The notes under the pieces are model-generated. The model ran no database searches. It had not been told where the DNA came from and saw only the letters and a program-made list of their open reading frames with translations. A stretch of DNA of 64,000 nucleotides from Leifsonia psychrotolerans (GTDB lineage: Bacteria > Actinomycetota > Actinomycetes > Actinomycetales > Microbacteriaceae), in contig NZ_JACCFM010000001.1 of NCBI RefSeq assembly GCF_013410665.1, forward strand, positions 124,001 to 188,000. The letters run 5' to 3'. Positions 35,798 to 44,451 of the stretch are shown here, one piece after another; positions within the stretch are counted from its first letter, which is position 1; each line of letters begins with the position of its first letter. The translations under genes and the position numbers were made by a program.

Positions 35798-37429
35798 GTG
35801 CAGTTGAATGGTTCAGTGACTTCTGCACTGATCGACCTGCTTCGCTCTGACCTCTCTGCCGCCAACTTCAGCGTGAGCGCGCTCACCGGGCTGTGGGGGA
35901 GCGCTGCGGATGCCGCGTTGCACCGCAACCAGCGGGTTCCGGCGCTGCGCGCGCTCGCCGCCCTGCGCGAAAAACTCGGCCGCGACGAGCCGTCGGCGAC
36001 CCTCGCTCGGGTCTTCGTGCTGGGACTGCCGGTTCCGCGTGCGGATCTGGACGCCGCACTGCCCACCCTCGGCTCGGCCGGGGCCGAAGCGCTCGGCTTG
36101 GTTACGGCTGGCGAGCCGGGTGAAGACACCGCGCAGTCGGGGCTGCTTCAGCCGCTACTCGACCTGCGACCCTACAGCTTCATCGACGGACACGGCGCCG
36201 GCAGCTGGTGGATCGTGTCGGATCTCGGCGAACTCGCCCTCGGTCAGGCCCTCGGTGAAAACCACGTGCTCGGCGTCGGTGGGGCCTCCCTCACCCTCGC
36301 GGGACTGATGATTCCCACCCCCGTCGAGTCGGCGCTCGATCTCGGCACGGGCTGCGGCATTCAGGCGATGCACGCCGCTCGGCATGCCACTCGGGTCGTC
36401 GCGACGGACATCTCGACCCGAGCCCTCGAGCTCGCCGCTCTGAACGCCGAGCTCAACGGCATCCGTAATATCGAATTTCGCCTCGGCAGCCTGTTCGATC
36501 CGGTTGCCGGTGAACGCTTCGACCACATCATCTCGAACCCGCCGTTCGTGATCACGCCCCGCACGGAAGGGGTGCCGAGCTATGAATACCGTGACGGGGG
36601 GCTGGTCGGCGATGCGATCGTCGAGGCGGTCGTGCGTGGCGCGGCCGAGCATCTCACGCCCGACGGTGTGGCCCAACTGCTCGGCAACTGGGAGTATCAC
36701 GCGGAGGCCGACGCATTCGAGCGTCTGCGGGGCTGGCTCGACACACCCCTCGACGGCTCAGCCCCCCTCGATGCCTGGATCATCGAACGCGAGGCGCAGT
36801 GGCCGACGGACTATGCGGAGACATGGATTCGTGACGGGGGCACCCGCCCGGACACCGCCGACTTCGACCGCCTCTACGGGGCCTGGCTCGATGATTTCGA
36901 GGCGCGCGGGGTGAGCCAGGTGGGTTTCGGCTATATGCTGCTGCGCCGCCCCGCGCCGCGTAGTCCGCAGTCGACACAGCCGCGAGCAGCGGCCGAGCCC
37001 GCCCGCCTGCGTCGTCTCGAACGGCTGCACGACTCGCTCGGCTCCAACGCCGCAGGAATCGGCGCTCACCTTGCCGAATGCCTGACCGCCTTCGACTGGC
37101 AGGTGGCCACGGATGACGCCGAGCTGGCCCAGGCCACACTGACCGTGGCGCCCGACGTCACGGAGGAACGCCACTACTGGCCGGGTCAGGACGATCCCAC
37201 GCTGATGACGCTGCATCAGGGCAGCGGCTTCGGGCGTTCCGTGCAGCTCGACACCGCCCTCGCCGCGCTGATCGGCGCCTGCGACGGCGAACTGTCCGTC
37301 GGTGCCATCATCGGCGCGCTGGCTCAGTTGCTTGAGGTCGACGAGAGCGCACTCGGTGCAGAACTGCTGCCGCGCGTGCGGGAGCTGCTGGGCGACGGGT
37401 TCCTCCAGACCCCTCCTCCTGTAGTTTGA
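35798..37429 (+). CDS. Methyltransferase of the small-domain (MTS) class with N-terminal DUF7059-like region
   Basis: A 543-residue protein. The N-terminal ~150 residues are a helical domain seen in actinobacterial methyltransferases. Then come the SAM-binding LDLGTGCGIQAMHAARHA (about 180-197), VVATDISTRALELAALNAEL, and the catalytic NPPF (HIISNPPFVITPR), the signature of enzymes that methylate nitrogen in RNA bases or glutamine side chains. A further ~190-residue C-terminal domain follows. The start is GTG at 35798 or an in-frame GTG at 35816. The target is not known. It follows the PKS cassette after 40 bases but is probably unrelated. Confidence 0.85.
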   Translation: MQLNGSVTSALIDLLRSDLSAANFSVSALTGLWGSAADAALHRNQRVPALRALAALREKLGRDEPSATLARVFVLGLPVPRADLDAALPTLGSAGAEALGLVTAGEPGEDTAQSGLLQPLLDLRPYSFIDGHGAGSWWIVSDLGELALGQALGENHVLGVGGASLTLAGLMIPTPVESALDLGTGCGIQAMHAARHATRVVATDISTRALELAALNAELNGIRNIEFRLGSLFDPVAGERFDHIISNPPFVITPRTEGVPSYEYRDGGLVGDAIVEAVVRGAAEHLTPDGVAQLLGNWEYHAEADAFERLRGWLDTPLDGSAPLDAWIIEREAQWPTDYAETWIRDGGTRPDTADFDRLYGAWLDDFEARGVSQVGFGYMLLRRPAPRSPQSTQPRAAAEPARLRRLERLHDSLGSNAAGIGAHLAECLTAFDWQVATDDAELAQATLTVAPDVTEERHYWPGQDDPTLMTLHQGSGFGRSVQLDTALAALIGACDGELSVGAIIGALAQLLEVDESALGAELLPRVRELLGDGFLQTPPPVV

Positions 37430-37496
37430 ACTCTATGAATGATGTGCAGCAGACGCGGGCGGCTACCGAGTCTCACCGCCATCGGATCCGCATCCG

Positions 37497-38945
37497 ATGA
37501 TCAATCGTCGAACCTTCCTGCTGGGCACGGCGTCCGGTCTGACCCTGGCGGCGTTGACCGCGTGCACAGCCACCCCCGAGCCGACCCTCTCGCCGGTGCC
37601 GACCGGCTCGCCCTCGCCATCTCCGATTCCCACCCCGCTCGCCGTGAAGCGCACCAATTGGTCGGCGGACCCGTTCGCGGGGGGCTCTTTCAGCTATCAG
37701 AGCGTGGGGTCGATGCCCGAGCAACGCACCGCGTTGGGCGTTCCCGTGCAGGGCCGCATCTTCCTCGCCGGCGAGGCCGTCTCTGAGTCATCGCCCGGCA
37801 CGGTGCAGGGCGCCCTGGAAACCGGTCGCGATGCCGCAACGGCCCTGATCGACGTGGGCGCGGCGGGCGAGAAGGTCGCGGTCATCGGCGCCGGCCTGGC
37901 CGGAATCACCGCGGCCCGCCAGCTCGTCGCAGCGGGGTTCGACGTGATGGTGCTGGAAGCGCGCGACCGCATCGGTGGACGGATCGACACCGTGACCGGC
38001 TCCGACTGGCCGTTCCCGATCGAGTTGGGGGCCTCATTCATCCGCTCGAGCACGTCAACGACTCTCGACGCTGCGCTCTCGGCGGCCGACGTCGCGACGG
38101 CGCCGTTTGTGACACCCGCTGAAACCCGCACCCCCACGGGTCAGGTCGTTGAGGCGCCCCCGACCGGCCCTGACCTGCTGACCGCCGCGCTCACCTGGGC
38201 TGCGGCCCAGCAGCAGGATGTCTCGGTGGCAGCTGCGCTGACCGGTTCCGGCGCCCCCGAACTGCCCACGGCGTCCGCCACGGCCGCGCCCACCGCGAAC
38301 GCCGACTTCAGCGCCACGGATGCCGATTGGCTGAGTCTTGAGCTCGCCTCCTCGCTCGACCTGGTGACCGGTGCCGCGCCCGACGCCGTCTCCGCCTGGT
38401 TCGCCTCGACGCCGAGTGAGATGGCCGCCGCCGACGCGGACGCCCGCATCGTGCTGGGTGGTTTCGGAAACCTTCTGACACGCGATGCGGCAGCGCTCGA
38501 TGTGATGCTCAGCACTGTGGTCACGCGCATCGCCCATACGGCGGAGCAGGTGAGCTTGCGGCTGGCCACCGGCGAGTCGGTGAAGGTCGACCGCGTGATC
38601 GTGACGGTTCCGCTCGGGGTGTTGAAGGCCGAGGCGATCGAATTCGATCCGCCGTTGCCGTTCTCGCATCGGGGTGCGATCGCCGCCCTCGGCATGGGCG
38701 TGCTCGACAAGGTCTGGCTGCGCTTCACGGAGCCGTTCTGGTCGACCGAAGCCCCGCTCTGGAACACGGTCGGCGGCGGTGACTTCTCGGTCTGGGTCAA
38801 CCTCATGCCGCTCACCGGACAGCCGGTTCTGATGGGGGTGGTCACCGCGCAGAGCGCGCTGAAGCTGGCCTCCCAGAGCGACGATGAGGTTCTTGCGGTG
38901 GCGCTTGCGAGCCTGGAACCCTTCGCGGCGCACTCGGGATCGTAG
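37497..38945 (+). CDS. Flavin amine oxidase with apparently circularly permuted domain order
   Basis: A 482-residue exported flavoprotein. The N-terminus is a Tat-type lipoprotein signal (INRRTFLLG, lipobox LTAC, Cys23), then a Pro/Ser/Thr linker (24-48). Residues 50-117 (KRTNWSADPFAGGSFSYQS, then GRIFLAGEAVSESSPGTVQGALETGRDAA) match what is normally the C-terminal FAD-binding end of amine oxidases. Only after it comes the normal N-terminal Rossmann motif GAGLAG (131-136) with GGRID (160-164). The protein ends at SDDEVLAVALASLEPFA, exactly where the missing C-terminal piece would normally begin. All parts are present once. Its 3' end overlaps the convergent membrane-protein gene by 104 bases. 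Confidence 0.85.
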   Translation: MINRRTFLLGTASGLTLAALTACTATPEPTLSPVPTGSPSPSPIPTPLAVKRTNWSADPFAGGSFSYQSVGSMPEQRTALGVPVQGRIFLAGEAVSESSPGTVQGALETGRDAATALIDVGAAGEKVAVIGAGLAGITAARQLVAAGFDVMVLEARDRIGGRIDTVTGSDWPFPIELGASFIRSSTSTTLDAALSAADVATAPFVTPAETRTPTGQVVEAPPTGPDLLTAALTWAAAQQQDVSVAAALTGSGAPELPTASATAAPTANADFSATDADWLSLELASSLDLVTGAAPDAVSAWFASTPSEMAAADADARIVLGGFGNLLTRDAAALDVMLSTVVTRIAHTAEQVSLRLATGESVKVDRVIVTVPLGVLKAEAIEFDPPLPFSHRGAIAALGMGVLDKVWLRFTEPFWSTEAPLWNTVGGGDFSVWVNLMPLTGQPVLMGVVTAQSALKLASQSDDEVLAVALASLEPFAAHSGS

Positions 38946-39597
38946 ACGCGCGGGGCCGGGCCTCCCACCAGAGCGACAGTGTGAGCCGCGACGTGGCGAT
39001 GAGCAATGCGGCGATGCCGCCGATGATCGCGAGGCAGATTAAGCAGTACACCGCGGTCTCGGCGAGACTGACCTGGCTGTTGTCGAGAAAAAAGTAAGGG
39101 TACCAGCCCACAATCGACCCACGCACGAGCGTGAAGGCCCCCCAGGCGAGCGGGTACAGCAGCACCCAGCCGATCAGGCGCCAGGAGACCCGCGTCTTGT
39201 GTGGGTCGAAGAGCCAATCGATCAGCGCGAAGGCGGGAATCCAGAAGTGCAGCAGCTGATCCGACCACGGCACGTCGATGCGATAAGCGCGCGTCGACGA
39301 TTGCACCACCATGATCGCAAAGACGATTCCCGACACGATGATGTAGGTCGTGACGAAAGTGCGCAGCACGTCAAGCCAGGGCGGATCGTCAGCCCGTCGA
39401 AAGGCGAGTGCGGCCGCGACCACGAACATGACGACGGCGGCGATCGCGCTCTGAATCGTGAAGTAGGTGAAGAAGTTGTTTGCACCGAATGACTTGAATC
39501 CGAGCACGTAATTGAAATTACTGATCAAGCCGGTTATTCCCGCGGCGGCAAGAAGAAGCCGCCCCACGCCGAAGCCCTGACGGACGGTCAGGCGCAT
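38842..39597 (-). CDS. Pr6Pr-family membrane protein
   Basis: A protein of about 251 residues with six to seven hydrophobic segments and the family blocks FNYVLGFKSFGANNFFTYFTIQS, LLHFWIPAFALIDWLFDPHK and GWYPYFFLDNSQV. The ATG at 39597 begins next to the first helix; the open frame runs to 39717 through low-complexity sequence and was not used. The last ~40 residues (RPRASTIPSAPRRVPGSQ onward) lie antisense to the amine oxidase and look like read-through past a lost stop. Function of the family is not established. Confidence 0.8.
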   Translation of the reverse strand: MRLTVRQGFGVGRLLLAAAGITGLISNFNYVLGFKSFGANNFFTYFTIQSAIAAVVMFVVAAALAFRRADDPPWLDVLRTFVTTYIIVSGIVFAIMVVQSSTRAYRIDVPWSDQLLHFWIPAFALIDWLFDPHKTRVSWRLIGWVLLYPLAWGAFTLVRGSIVGWYPYFFLDNSQVSLAETAVYCLICLAIIGGIAALLIATSRLTLSLWWEARPRASTIPSAPRRVPGSQAPPQEPHRRSGRPASARSAR

Positions 39598-39920
39598 GGG
39601 GCCCGACCCGGATTCCGACGTGCTCTCATGGGTCAACGCTACGCCAGCATCCGCAGTGAGAAGTCCGCGAGACGAGGGTGCGGGGTTCGCGTGGGGGCGG
39701 GGGCGCGTCACACACACGCTCCCAACGCGATTACAATCGTTCCGGCGAAGACTTCGGCCCTCGCCTCTTCTGGCTCATCAAGAATGCTGAGCGGCGCAGT
39801 GCGCTCGATGTGACACAGCGCAGACGACCGCCGCGTGACGGCGTGCCCACAACCCCCCATTTGGGGCTACGCACGGGCGTGTTCAGCCCGCTAGATTCTA
39901 TTCAGCCGACAAGGAGATCC

Positions 39921-40754
39921 GTGACCGAAACTCTGAGCATGCGCCAGCGCTGCGCGGGCCAGTCGGTCCTTGAGAATCTCGTGCGGCACCAGGCTGATGC
40001 CCCGCCCCGCTCAAGGATCGCGCGATTCTTCGGTCGCTCCCCGTTGGGCGCCGAGGCTTCGGCTTGGTATCAAGCAGCGCAGGGCGAAATCGCGATGGGC
40101 CGCATCCTCGACCAGCTGCCGCCCGAGTGGACGGTGCTTCATGCGCTCCCAGCCGGCCTCAGCGCGCTCGACATCGACCACCTCATTATTGGTCCGTGCG
40201 GCATATTCACAGTGAATACGAAGCACCACAGCGACACCGAGATTTGGGTTGCGGAGTCGACGCTTCTGGTCGATGGGCAGATGCGCAACTACATTCCTGA
40301 CGCCGAGACCGAGGCACAACGAGTCTCGGCCATCATCGAGGAGCGGATGCCGCTTCCCGCGCCGGTGCAGCCCGTCGTCGCATTCGTCGATTCGAAGCGC
40401 GTGACGATCCGGCAGAAGCCCGCGCAGGTGAAGGTTGTCGACGCGTGGCAGATTCGACGGTGGCTGACCAACCTCACTCCGGTGCTCAGTCCGACAGAAC
40501 AGCATCAAGTCGCAGAATTGCTGGACGACCCGGGCACCTGGCACGAGACCGGGCCGGTTCAGATTGTGCCAGGTGAGGCAGTGCGGCACCCCGGCGTGCG
40601 TACTCCGGCCGGCCTGACGGCCACGTTCGAGCTGCTCGCCACCGAGGTGGATGCCGCTGCCGCGCGTCGCAGAGTCTGGAAGCTGGCCGCCTACGCTGCG
40701 CTCGTGCTCACGCCGGTGATGGCGCTGCCATACCTGCTGAGTCTGCTCGGCTGA
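39921..40754 (+). CDS. NERD-domain protein (nuclease-related)
   Basis: A 277-residue protein. The NERD core is visible: GEIAMGRILDQLPPEWTVLHALPAGLSALDIDHLIIGPCGIFTVNTKHHSD, with the Asp, the hydrophobic strand and the Lys expected for a PD-(D/E)XK-like fold. A single C-terminal membrane helix (LAAYAALVLTPVMALPYLLSLLG) would tether it. GTG at 39921 follows a strong AAGGAG; upstream in-frame codons are not used. The actual nuclease activity of such proteins is mostly untested. Confidence 0.87.
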   Translation: MTETLSMRQRCAGQSVLENLVRHQADAPPRSRIARFFGRSPLGAEASAWYQAAQGEIAMGRILDQLPPEWTVLHALPAGLSALDIDHLIIGPCGIFTVNTKHHSDTEIWVAESTLLVDGQMRNYIPDAETEAQRVSAIIEERMPLPAPVQPVVAFVDSKRVTIRQKPAQVKVVDAWQIRRWLTNLTPVLSPTEQHQVAELLDDPGTWHETGPVQIVPGEAVRHPGVRTPAGLTATFELLATEVDAAAARRRVWKLAAYAALVLTPVMALPYLLSLLG

Positions 40755-40774
40755 GTCAGCTCAGCTCGGTCGGC

Positions 40775-41032
40775 TCAGCTGAGCGGTCGGCCTCGGCGAA
40801 CGGGCTTCTTGGGGTCTTTGTTCCCCTGGATCCAGAGGAAGTGAGCGCGCACAGACACCGCTCCGCCGAGAACGAGCGCGACGACGGCGATCGGCAACAG
40901 CACGCCCACGAAGAGGTTCTGGGCGAGGGCGTTCACGATGAGCAGCATCACGGCGAAGCTGCTGAGCGAAAATCCGGTGATCGCGCAGGTGTTGAAAGAC
41001 CAGTTCTTCACGTTCTTCACGGCATGGATCAC
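40775..41032 (-). CDS. Small two-helix membrane protein, unknown function
   Basis: A protein of about 85 residues with two hydrophobic helices (TGFSLSSFAVMLLIVNALAQNLFVG and LLPIAVVALVLGGAVSVRA) and a basic C-terminus (NKDPKKPVRRGRPLS). The GTG at 41032 with GAGGGG upstream is the preferred start; a GTG at 41107 would add 25 residues. No family was recognised. It is convergent with the NERD gene. Confidence 0.5.
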   Translation of the reverse strand: MIHAVKNVKNWSFNTCAITGFSLSSFAVMLLIVNALAQNLFVGVLLPIAVVALVLGGAVSVRAHFLWIQGNKDPKKPVRRGRPLS

Positions 41033-41275
41033 TGTGAGCGGATTCCCCTCGGGATGAGTGCGCGAAAGGCCGCGACGAGTGCACCAATACGTGGATGCTT
41101 CCTCCACGGTAGCAGGGCCTGCCCGGCGCTTCCCTGTGTCCCGTGCGGCAGCCTCCTCGCCTCCTTCGCCCTTTTCGGTCGAGTTCCCCCGGCACGCGAG
41201 AGAAAGTCGGCCGTAACGAGGTAAATCGGCGAATCGGCGACGAGATTCCAGACGGATGCTGCGGGCAGAGTGCCG

Positions 41276-42253
41276 CTACGGCGTCAGCAGAATCTTGCCA
41301 ACGTGCTCGGACGCCTCCATCCGACGGTGGGCCGCGGCCGCATCGGCGAACGAAAACCGGCTGTCGATCACGGGGTGGAACTCTCCGCTGGCCAGCCACG
41401 GCCAGACATCCGCCTGGATGCCCTGCATGATCGCGGCCTTCTGCACGTGCGGCCGGGCGCGCAGCGTGGTGCCCCAGAGTCGTCCGCGCTTCTGCATGAG
41501 CCGGAACAGGTCGAAGTCGGCGTTCACACCGCTCTGATTGGCAATCACCATGATGCGTCCGTCGACGGCCAGCGCGCTCACGTTGTCGGCCGCAGAGGCG
41601 CCACCGACGATATCGAGGATGACATCGGCGCCGTGCCCGTCTGTGGCGTCCCTCAGTGCGTCGGCAAACCGCTCGGTGCGATAGTTGATCAGAATGTCGG
41701 CCCCGAGCCGACGGCACGCCTCGAGCTTCTCGGGGCTTCCGGCAGTGACTGCCACCCGAGCGCCGCTCAATCGCGCCAGCTGAATGGCAGTCGTACCGAT
41801 TCCGCTCGCGCCACCGTGCACGAGAACGGTCTCGCCGCGCTGCAACCGGGCGCTCTGGAACAGGTTCGACCAGACAGTGGCGACCGTTTCAGGCAGGCCC
41901 GCCGCATCGATGAGATCGACCGAATCCGGAACACGCAGCACGAGATCCTCATTCACGACGGCTTGTTCGGCGTATCCACCACCGCCGAGCAGAGCACAGA
42001 CCCGATCACCGACGGCGAAGCGTGTGACCGCAGGGCCGATCTCGGTGACGGTGCCGGACACCTCCAGGCCGGGCCACGGCGGCGTTCCGGCCGGCGACGG
42101 ATATCGGCCGAGCCGCTGCGCGATATCTGCTCGGTTCACCCCGCACGCCACCACTGCGATACGGATGTCGTGAGCCCCGACGAGCGGTTCTGGCACGTTT
42201 TCCACACTCAAGTTTTCGGGACCGCCAGGGGACCTCACCAGAATCGCACGCAT
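41276..42253 (-). CDS. NAD(P)H:quinone oxidoreductase, PIG3/QOR-type MDR
   Basis: A 325-residue zinc-independent medium-chain dehydrogenase. The N-terminal domain (RAILVRSPGGPENLSVENVPEP) lacks the zinc ligands, VACGVNRADIAQRLGRYP is typical of the p53-inducible PIG3 subgroup, and the cofactor loop is VHGGASGIGTTAIQLARLSG. The ATG at 42253 is the first codon of the homologous region. It reduces quinones or enals with NADPH. It is divergent from the UPF0303 gene. Confidence 0.9.
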   Translation of the reverse strand: MRAILVRSPGGPENLSVENVPEPLVGAHDIRIAVVACGVNRADIAQRLGRYPSPAGTPPWPGLEVSGTVTEIGPAVTRFAVGDRVCALLGGGGYAEQAVVNEDLVLRVPDSVDLIDAAGLPETVATVWSNLFQSARLQRGETVLVHGGASGIGTTAIQLARLSGARVAVTAGSPEKLEACRRLGADILINYRTERFADALRDATDGHGADVILDIVGGASAADNVSALAVDGRIMVIANQSGVNADFDLFRLMQKRGRLWGTTLRARPHVQKAAIMQGIQADVWPWLASGEFHPVIDSRFSFADAAAAHRRMEASEHVGKILLTP

Positions 42254-42386
42254 GCGCCCAGCGTACGCGTGGGCTGGCCTGCGGCGCCACGGTGTGCGCG
42301 GTTCGTGGCCCAAGCGGGGGTTGCCGTACGGTGGAGATTCGCTGAATCAGCGCATCCGCCCCCAGCCGCCCGAGAAGGAGCCCGTG

Positions 42387-42869
42387 ATGACCGACCGCCA
42401 CGACGAAGAGGCCGCGCTCGCGACGCTGCTTGAACAGGAACGAGAGATTCAGTTCAGCGCATTCACCCACGCCGACGCGTGGACAGTCGGTCTGCACCTC
42501 GTCGAGTTGGCCAGCGAACGGCTGCATCCGGTGGCGATTGCGATCATGCTCGGCGACCAACGGGTGTTTCATGCCGGCCTGCCCGGAGCATCCGCCGACA
42601 ATGACGACTGGCTGGAACGCAAGTTTCGTGTGGTGCGCCGGTTCGGTCATTCATCGCTTGCCGTCGGCACCGATTTTCGGTCGCGTGGTGCGAACTTCGA
42701 CACGGATTCCCGGCTCGACGTCGCCGCCTTTGCCGCGCACGGCGGGGCGTTCCCGATTCGCGTGAACGGCATGCAGGTGGGAGTGGTGGGCGTCTCGGGG
42801 TTGCCGCAGCGCGATGATCACGCGCTCGTGATCGAGGCCCTGATCGCCCATCGGGACCGCGCGAGCTGA
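42387..42869 (+). CDS. UPF0303/HbpS-like protein (haem-degrading domain family)
   Basis: A 160-residue cytoplasmic protein. The pattern AWTVGLHLVELASERLHPVAIAIMLGDQRVFHAGLPGASADNDDWLERK and AFAAHGGAFPIRVNGMQVGVVGVSGLPQRDDHALV fits the UPF0303 branch of the GlcG/HbpS fold. AAGGAG precedes GTGATG; the ATG at 42387 is chosen, the GTG three bases earlier is equally possible. Relatives bind haem or corrinoids; the true function is uncertain. Confidence 0.87.
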   Translation: MTDRHDEEAALATLLEQEREIQFSAFTHADAWTVGLHLVELASERLHPVAIAIMLGDQRVFHAGLPGASADNDDWLERKFRVVRRFGHSSLAVGTDFRSRGANFDTDSRLDVAAFAAHGGAFPIRVNGMQVGVVGVSGLPQRDDHALVIEALIAHRDRAS

Positions 42870-42956
42870 GTGCCGGGCCGAGGCCCACGCTTTCACCCAG
42901 CCCGGCCTGCTAGCGTGGTCTTCCCGCATGACAGCACCAGAAGGAGCTCCCACCCC

Positions 42957-43481
42957 GTGGCTTGGTTTCGCACGAATCGTCAGAACCGCCCGAGCCTCCC
43001 CGCCGACGATGTCGCCGCCCGTACCACCGCATACGTGTACGGAAACTTGCTCATCTTGGCGGCTTTGGTCGTTTTGAACCCGGCCGACATCCTGGACGGC
43101 CGCGGCATGTTCGTGATTCTCGGAACTGGATTTTCGACCTATTTGGCGCATCTGACCTCTGAACTGGTCGGACACCGAACCCGCCGCGGTGAGTCGCTGG
43201 GGCGGTCCGGAATCATCCACGAGCTGCGCAATGCCATGCCGATTGTGTCGTCGACGACAATTCCTGCTGTGCTGCTGGCCGCCGCCTGGATCGGTTGGCT
43301 CACCCCGGTGGCCGCGGTGGCAGTCGCCGTACTTGTGACAGTCGGACGCATGGCGCTGCTCGGCGTGATTCTCAGCCACCTCCGTGCTGAGAAGAGCTCG
43401 CTGCGCACCATCCTGGCAGGTGTGGCGCTCGCCGTCGTGTGTGTGGTCGTCGCCGCGGTGAAGATTCTGTTGACACACTGA
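42957..43481 (+). CDS. Integral membrane protein, unknown function
   Basis: A 174-residue protein with four hydrophobic segments (AYVYGNLLILAALVVL, GMFVILGTGFSTYLAHLTSE, TIPAVLLAAAWIGWLTPVAAVAVAVLV, ILAGVALAVVCVVVAAVKILL). GTG at 42957 follows AAGGAG at an 8-10 base distance; the longer open frame from 42870 was rejected. The conserved-looking HLTSELVGHRTRRGE between helices 2 and 3 may be cytoplasmic. No function can be assigned. Confidence 0.72.
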   Translation: MAWFRTNRQNRPSLPADDVAARTTAYVYGNLLILAALVVLNPADILDGRGMFVILGTGFSTYLAHLTSELVGHRTRRGESLGRSGIIHELRNAMPIVSSTTIPAVLLAAAWIGWLTPVAAVAVAVLVTVGRMALLGVILSHLRAEKSSLRTILAGVALAVVCVVVAAVKILLTH

Positions 43482-43606
43482 GTCACACGACTCATCCAGA
43501 GAATTCACATCTTTCGTACAGTGTAATTCTGCACAGAATGGCAGCGTGTCGCCTCGGAGCGAACGTAGGCTGTCATCTACACCGCGAAAAGTGAGGACGA
43601 ACAGTT

Positions 43607-44329
43607 GTGAGGGTCATCAGCTATAACCTCCGCAAGAACCGTGCCAGCGGAGAGCTCGCGGCACTCGCCGAGAGCTACGACCCTGACATGTTCTGCTTGC
43701 AGGAGTGCGACACGCTCGCTCTCCCCGAAGAGATCAGCGGACTTCACTTAGCCGACGCCACAACTCGCAACCGCCTGGGGCTCGCGCTCTACTATCGGCG
43801 TGACCGGTTTGATGCGATCACCACGCAGGCCTTCGCCCTCAAGAAATCGCTGCACGACCGCGTGCTGAGTCCGGCTCATGAACGGCTGATCGGCACGCGT
43901 CTGACCGATCGGTCGGCGGGGCGAGAGCTCGTCGTCGCTTCGTTTCATGCCGCGCCCCTGACCGCCCGCAATTCGCTGCGGCGCAACCAGATCCGAACAG
44001 CCCATGAAGAGCTGCACACGCTCGGACCGGGCCTGCCCACCCTGATGGTGGGGGACTACAACTACCCGCTGTTCAAAGAAAACCTGAGTGAGAAGGTCCA
44101 GTCGCGCGGCTACGACCTCACGCTCAGCGACAGCCGCACGTACACGCGCTACAAGGTTTTTCGTGGCCACTACGATCTGGCCACCTCGATCGGCCTCACC
44201 ATCGAGAGCGTCGAAACGCTGCCTCGGGGCACATCAGACCACATGCCGATTCTGGTGACGGCCTCCTATAGCCATGACGCCCCGGTGCCCACCGACATCG
44301 TGCCCACCGGAGGCACCTTCACGATCTAG
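43607..44329 (+). CDS. Endonuclease/exonuclease/phosphatase (EEP) family protein
   Basis: A 240-residue metal-dependent phosphodiesterase fold. The family motifs are RVISYNLRKNR (Asn), MFCLQECDT (Glu), GDYNYPLF (Asp/Asn), and TSDHMPILVTA (Asp/His). No signal peptide, so cytoplasmic. Substrate may be DNA, a phospholipid or an inositol phosphate. GTG start with TGAGGACGA upstream. The stop is followed within 6 bases by the repeat region 44335-44451. Confidence 0.87.
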   Translation: MRVISYNLRKNRASGELAALAESYDPDMFCLQECDTLALPEEISGLHLADATTRNRLGLALYYRRDRFDAITTQAFALKKSLHDRVLSPAHERLIGTRLTDRSAGRELVVASFHAAPLTARNSLRRNQIRTAHEELHTLGPGLPTLMVGDYNYPLFKENLSEKVQSRGYDLTLSDSRTYTRYKVFRGHYDLATSIGLTIESVETLPRGTSDHMPILVTASYSHDAPVPTDIVPTGGTFTI

Positions 44330-44334
44330 CGAAA

Positions 44335-44451
44335 CCGCGCGCATAACTCCTGCACCGCGCGCATAACTCCTGCAGACCACTGGGGCGGGCCGCCCCGGGG
44401 CAATGGGTCGGGGCCGTTGCCCGAATTGGTTCGAACCTGCAGGAGTTATGC
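44335..44451. repeat. Extragenic repeat element: two direct 20-mers and one inverted arm
   Basis: CCGCGCGCATAACTCCTGCA occurs at 44335 and 44355 in tandem. The reverse complement of the second unit's GCATAACTCCTGCAG lies at 44437-44451, giving 15-bp arms around a 61-base GC-rich loop that itself can fold (GGGGCGGGCCGCCCC). It fills the space between two convergent genes, and its right arm contains the stop of the LLM oxidoreductase gene. It resembles a REP/BIME-type extragenic palindrome. Confidence 0.85.

Noticed and set aside
44335..44451. Possible tRNA suggested by GGTTCGAACC near 44428
   Set aside because: No acceptor stem, anticodon stem or CCA-like arrangement around it; the segment is explained by the inverted repeat.
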